Positions 34,861 through 37,556 of a DNA stretch of 37,556 bases are shown one piece after another. The notes beneath the pieces were generated by a model. The model searched no databases, was not told the origin of the DNA, and was given only the letters and a program-made list of their open reading frames with translations. The DNA lies in assembly GCA_018780645.1 (NCBI GenBank), contig JADMJJ010000068.1, positions 1-37,556 of the forward strand, read 5' to 3'. A program made the position numbers and the translations under genes. Each line of letters starts with the position of its first letter. Within the stretch, counting starts at the first letter, position 1. The DNA is from Burkholderiaceae bacterium. GTDB taxonomy: Bacteria > Pseudomonadota > Gammaproteobacteria > Burkholderiales > Burkholderiaceae_C.

Positions 34861-35640
34861 ATGCGCGCCATGGCCCCTCCCAACTCCTCACTGCTCGATG
34901 CCGAAGCGCAGGCCGGCGCCGCCGGGCCCAATTTCAGCCCGCTTTACAAGCAGATCAAGGGTTTGTTGACGCGCAGCCTGCAGTCGAGCGAATGGAAGCC
35001 CGGCGAGGCGATTCCCAGCGAGATGGAGCTGGCCGCCCGCTACAAGGTCAGCCAGGGCACGGTGCGCAAGGCCATCGACGAGCTTGCGGCCGAGAACCTG
35101 CTGGTGCGCCGTCAGGGCAAGGGCACCTTTGTCGCCACCCACGCCGAGCAGAAGATCCAGTACCGCTTTCTGCGCCTGACGCCCGACCTCGGCGCGGGGC
35201 CAGGGCTTGAGCGTCAGCTACTGGACTGCCGCCGTGTGCGTGCCCCGGCCGAGGTGGCGCGGTCGCTGGGCATGCGCACCGGCGATGCGATGGTGCAGGT
35301 GCGCCGCATGCTGCACGCCAAGAGCGTGCCGGTGGTGCTCGATGAAATCTGGCTGCCCGGCCATCTGTTCAAGGGCCTGACGGCCGAGCGACTGAACGAG
35401 CACCGCGGCCCGATGTACGGCCTGTTCGAGACCGAATTTGGGGTGCGCATGATACGGGCGGAAGAAAAAATCCGTGCGGTCGCCGCCGATACCCTCAGTG
35501 CCGGGCTGCTGCAGGTGCCCGAGGGCAGCCCTTTGCTCAGCGTTGAGCGCCTATCGCACACCTATCATGACCGTCCGGTGGAGCTGCGGCGCGGGCTATA
35601 CAACACCTCCGGACACTTCTACCGCAACGAACTGAGCTGA
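34861..35640 (+). CDS. GntR-family (HutC/UTRA) transcriptional regulator of the TCA cluster
   Basis: A 259-residue regulator. A winged helix-turn-helix occupies about residues 22-92 ([65 protein letters not shown]). A UTRA effector domain follows from about 100 ([64 protein letters not shown]). The ligand is unknown but probably a carboxylate or CoA-related metabolite. The gene lies between divergent mdh and downstream sdhC, an order typical of Burkholderiales. The start is uncertain: ATG at 34861 or 34870, neither with a clear ribosome-binding site; the ATG at 34822 would overlap the palindrome. A regulatory role over mdh and sdh is inferred from position. Confidence 0.9.
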   Translation: MRAMAPPNSSLLDAEAQAGAAGPNFSPLYKQIKGLLTRSLQSSEWKPGEAIPSEMELAARYKVSQGTVRKAIDELAAENLLVRRQGKGTFVATHAEQKIQYRFLRLTPDLGAGPGLERQLLDCRRVRAPAEVARSLGMRTGDAMVQVRRMLHAKSVPVVLDEIWLPGHLFKGLTAERLNEHRGPMYGLFETEFGVRMIRAEEKIRAVAADTLSAGLLQVPEGSPLLSVERLSHTYHDRPVELRRGLYNTSGHFYRNELS

Positions 35641-35702
35641 AGCTGACGCGCACGTGGCGTGCAAATCACGTCATTGCGTCGGGCAAGAGTGCTGCATTGC
35701 AA

Positions 35703-35727
35703 TAAAATCATCGGGTTTCATCGGATT
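35703..35727 (+). promoter_or_regulatory. Candidate sdh promoter element and tandem 10-bp repeat
   Basis: TAAAAT at 35703-35708 is a fair -10 element; no clear -35 was found. Immediately after it TCATCGGGTT and TCATCGGATT (35708-35727) form a direct repeat with a 10-base period and one mismatch, near the expected transcription start of sdhCDA. No copy of the 16-bp palindrome is found here. Confidence 0.4.
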
Positions 35728-35745
35728 ACATAAAAAAGGCGAAGC

Positions 35746-36168
35746 ATGGCTGCAACTCAAAAACAAAGACCGGGAACCATGCGTCTGATCGACGCCTTGC
35801 AGTACCGTCTGCCACTGGCCGGGGTGGTCTCCATCCTGCATCGCGCCAGCGGCATGCTGATGTTCCTCCTGATGCCCTTCATCATCTGGATGTTCGACAC
35901 CAGCCTCTCGACCGAGATCTCCTACGACCAGTTCACCAACGCCTTCGTGGCCGGCATCGGCTTCCTGCCGGGCTGGTTCATCAAGCTGGTCTGCCTGGGC
36001 CTGATCTGGGCCTATCTGCACCACTTCATTGCCGGCGTGCGCCATCTGTGGATGGACATGACGCACAGCGTCAGCAAGGAGCAGGGCCGCTCCAGCGCCG
36101 TCGTCACCCTGGCCGCTAGCCTGCTGCTGACCGCAGCGCTGGGCGCCAAGCTGTTCGGCCTGTACTGA
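35746..36168 (+). CDS. sdhC: Succinate dehydrogenase cytochrome b556 subunit
   Basis: A 140-residue membrane subunit of complex II that helps bind haem b and ubiquinone. It has three hydrophobic segments (about 33-50, 70-95 and 118-138). The quinone-site motif SILHRASG is at 29-36, and the haem-ligand region HHFIAGVRHLWMD is at 92-104; His93 aligns with the E. coli haem ligand. The start at 35746 follows AAGGCGAAG. It heads the sdhC-sdhD-sdhA operon, with sdhB expected beyond the window, and lies 105 bases after gntR. Confidence 0.96.
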   Translation: MAATQKQRPGTMRLIDALQYRLPLAGVVSILHRASGMLMFLLMPFIIWMFDTSLSTEISYDQFTNAFVAGIGFLPGWFIKLVCLGLIWAYLHHFIAGVRHLWMDMTHSVSKEQGRSSAVVTLAASLLLTAALGAKLFGLY

Positions 36169-36188
36169 ATCACGAAGGAAGAGGACGT

Positions 36189-36554
36189 ATGAATCCCAAT
36201 TTTGGTTCCAAGCGCCTGGTCGTCGGCGCGCATTACGGCGCCCGCGACTGGCTCGCGCAGCGCGTCACCGCGGTGCTGATGGCCTTGTTCACCGTCGTCC
36301 TGCTGGCGCAGGTGCTGTTCACCAGCGGCCCCATCGGCTACGACAAATGGGCCGGTATTTTTTCGCAGCAGTGGATGAAGTTCCTGACCTTCGTCACGAT
36401 TCTCTCGCTGCTGTACCACGCATGGGTTGGTATGCGTGACATCTGGATGGACTATGTGAAACACGTCGGCGCACGCCTCGTGATGCATGTGTTCACCCTT
36501 GTTTGGTTGGTGGGTTGTGCCGGCTGGGCGATCCAAGTGCTGTGGAGACTGTGA
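36189..36554 (+). CDS. sdhD: Succinate dehydrogenase membrane anchor subunit
   Basis: A 121-residue second membrane subunit of complex II. It begins [29 protein letters not shown] and has three hydrophobic segments. His77 in [18 protein letters not shown] corresponds to the haem ligand of E. coli SdhD. GGAAGAGGA stands just upstream of the ATG. It starts 20 bases after sdhC, and its stop codon overlaps the sdhA start (TGATG), which points to translational coupling. Confidence 0.95.
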   Translation: MNPNFGSKRLVVGAHYGARDWLAQRVTAVLMALFTVVLLAQVLFTSGPIGYDKWAGIFSQQWMKFLTFVTILSLLYHAWVGMRDIWMDYVKHVGARLVMHVFTLVWLVGCAGWAIQVLWRL

Positions 36555-37556
36555 TGACGGTGGCAACTTTGATTCCGAAGCGTAAATTTGATGTGGTCAT
36601 CATCGGGGCCGGTGGCTCGGGCATGCGCGCGTCGCTGCAACTGTCGCTTGCCGGCCTGAACGTGGCCGTGCTGTCCAAGGTCTTCCCGACCCGCTCGCAC
36701 ACGGTGGCCGCACAGGGTGGCATCGGCGCGTCCCTCGGCAATATGAGCGAGGACAACTGGCACTATCACTTCTTCGACACCGTCAAGGGTTCGGACTGGC
36801 TCGGTGACCAGGACGCGATCGAGTACATGTGCCGCGAAGCGCCCAAGGTCGTCTATGAGCTCGAGCATTTCGGCATGCCCTTCGACCGCAACCCCGACGG
36901 CACGATCTATCAGCGCCCGTTCGGCGGCCACACGGCCAACTACGGCGAGAAGCCGGTGCAGCGCGCCTGCGCCGCCGCCGACCGCACCGGCCACGCGATG
37001 CTGCACACGCTGTACCAGCAGAACGTCAAGGCGCGCACCCAGTTCTTCGTCGAATGGATGGCGCTGGACCTGATACGCGACGCCGAGGGCGATGTCTGTG
37101 GCGTGACCGCGCTGGAAATGGAAACCGGCGAGCTGCACATCATGGAAGCCAAGACCGTGCTGCTGGCCACCGGCGGGGCAGGGCGCATCTTCGCCGCCTC
37201 GACCAATGCCTTCATCAACACCGGAGACGGCCTGGGCATGGCGGCCCGTGCCGGCATTCCGCTGGAAGACATGGAGTTCTGGCAGTTCCACCCGACCGGC
37301 GTGCACAACGCCGGCGTGCTGCTGACCGAGGGCTGCCGCGGCGAGGGCGCGATCCTGCGCAACGTCAATGGCGAGCGTTTCATGGAGCGCTACGCGCCTA
37401 CCCTGAAAGACCTGGCCCCGCGTGACTTCGTCTCGCGCTGCATGGACCAGGAGATCAAGGAAGGCCGTGGCTGCGGTCCGAACAAGGACTACATCCAGCT
37501 GGACATGACCCACCTGGGCGGCGAGACCATCATGAAGCGCCTGCCCAGCGTGTTCG
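36554..37556 (+). CDS. sdhA: Succinate dehydrogenase flavoprotein subunit, 3'-truncated by window edge
   Basis: The first 334 codons of the FAD-binding catalytic subunit of complex II, which oxidises succinate to fumarate. The frame is open to the window end. It starts [23 protein letters not shown], with the dinucleotide-binding GAGGSG loop. [16 protein letters not shown] carries His49, the residue that binds FAD covalently. Further motifs are [66 protein letters not shown] and the start of the C-terminal part. The ATG overlaps the sdhD stop by one base and has GGAG six bases upstream. The iron-sulfur subunit sdhB should follow outside the window. Confidence 0.97.
   Translation, partial: MTVATLIPKRKFDVVIIGAGGSGMRASLQLSLAGLNVAVLSKVFPTRSHTVAAQGGIGASLGNMSEDNWHYHFFDTVKGSDWLGDQDAIEYMCREAPKVVYELEHFGMPFDRNPDGTIYQRPFGGHTANYGEKPVQRACAAADRTGHAMLHTLYQQNVKARTQFFVEWMALDLIRDAEGDVCGVTALEMETGELHIMEAKTVLLATGGAGRIFAASTNAFINTGDGLGMAARAGIPLEDMEFWQFHPTGVHNAGVLLTEGCRGEGAILRNVNGERFMERYAPTLKDLAPRDFVSRCMDQEIKEGRGCGPNKDYIQLDMTHLGGETIMKRLPSVF

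Overview
The window is a GC-rich bacterial chromosome segment, most likely from a betaproteobacterium of the order Burkholderiales (Roseateles/Rubrivivax/Leptothrix-like). The evidence is the gene order around mdh-gntR-sdhCDA with a CoA-ester lyase and acnB close by, a PEP-CTERM protein with a VPEPGT...ARRRR tail, the ribF-ileS-lspA gene set, and Burkholderiales-type protein sequences throughout. No rRNA, tRNA, CRISPR array, transposase or phage gene was recognised. Both window ends cut genes: a radical SAM gene on the left and sdhA on the right.

Layout. 0-4.3 kb: the 3' part of a radical SAM gene meets a DUF1800-DUF1501 export pair head-on. 4.5-9.7 kb: an SRPBCC protein and an alpha/beta hydrolase are translationally coupled, followed by a PEP-CTERM protein, a CsgG-like secreted protein, an EamA transporter and a quinone oxidoreductase. 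9.65-17.9 kb: on the minus strand, ribF and ileS are followed by lspA, a DUF2189 membrane protein and a PAS histidine kinase. The usual ileS-lspA junction is broken by about 1.4 kb holding two plus-strand genes and a hairpin-rich leader. 18.0-24.6 kb: exonuclease I (sbcB) and a 1702-residue hybrid kinase with CHASE, five PAS, HisKA, HATPase, two receiver and one HPt domain. 24.6-27.8 kb: an exported methyltransferase-like protein, and a PNPOx-like flavoprotein divergent from a MocR-type regulator across a perfect spaced inverted repeat. 27.8-28.4 kb: a gene-free stretch full of hairpins. 28.4-37.6 kb: the TCA-cycle block (acnB, CoA-ester lyase, mdh, then divergent gntR and sdhC-sdhD-sdhA), with a VapBC-type toxin-antitoxin pair and a secreted hypothetical protein lodged between acnB and the lyase.

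How the parts work together. AcnB, Mdh and SdhCDA are consecutive or near-consecutive TCA enzymes. The GntR/UTRA regulator beside them has a perfect 16-bp palindrome in the mdh-gntR intergenic region that is the obvious candidate operator. The MocR regulator probably controls itself and the flavoprotein gene through the 10-bp inverted repeat. LspA processes lipoproteins and may be co-transcribed with the DUF2189 protein and the kinase.

No large undescribed system is evident. The points most worth a second look are the regulatory palindromes, the structured non-coding stretches at 12.6-13.0 and 27.8-28.4 kb, the interrupted ribF-ileS-lspA operon, the TA module inside the TCA cluster, and the exported methyltransferase-like protein.
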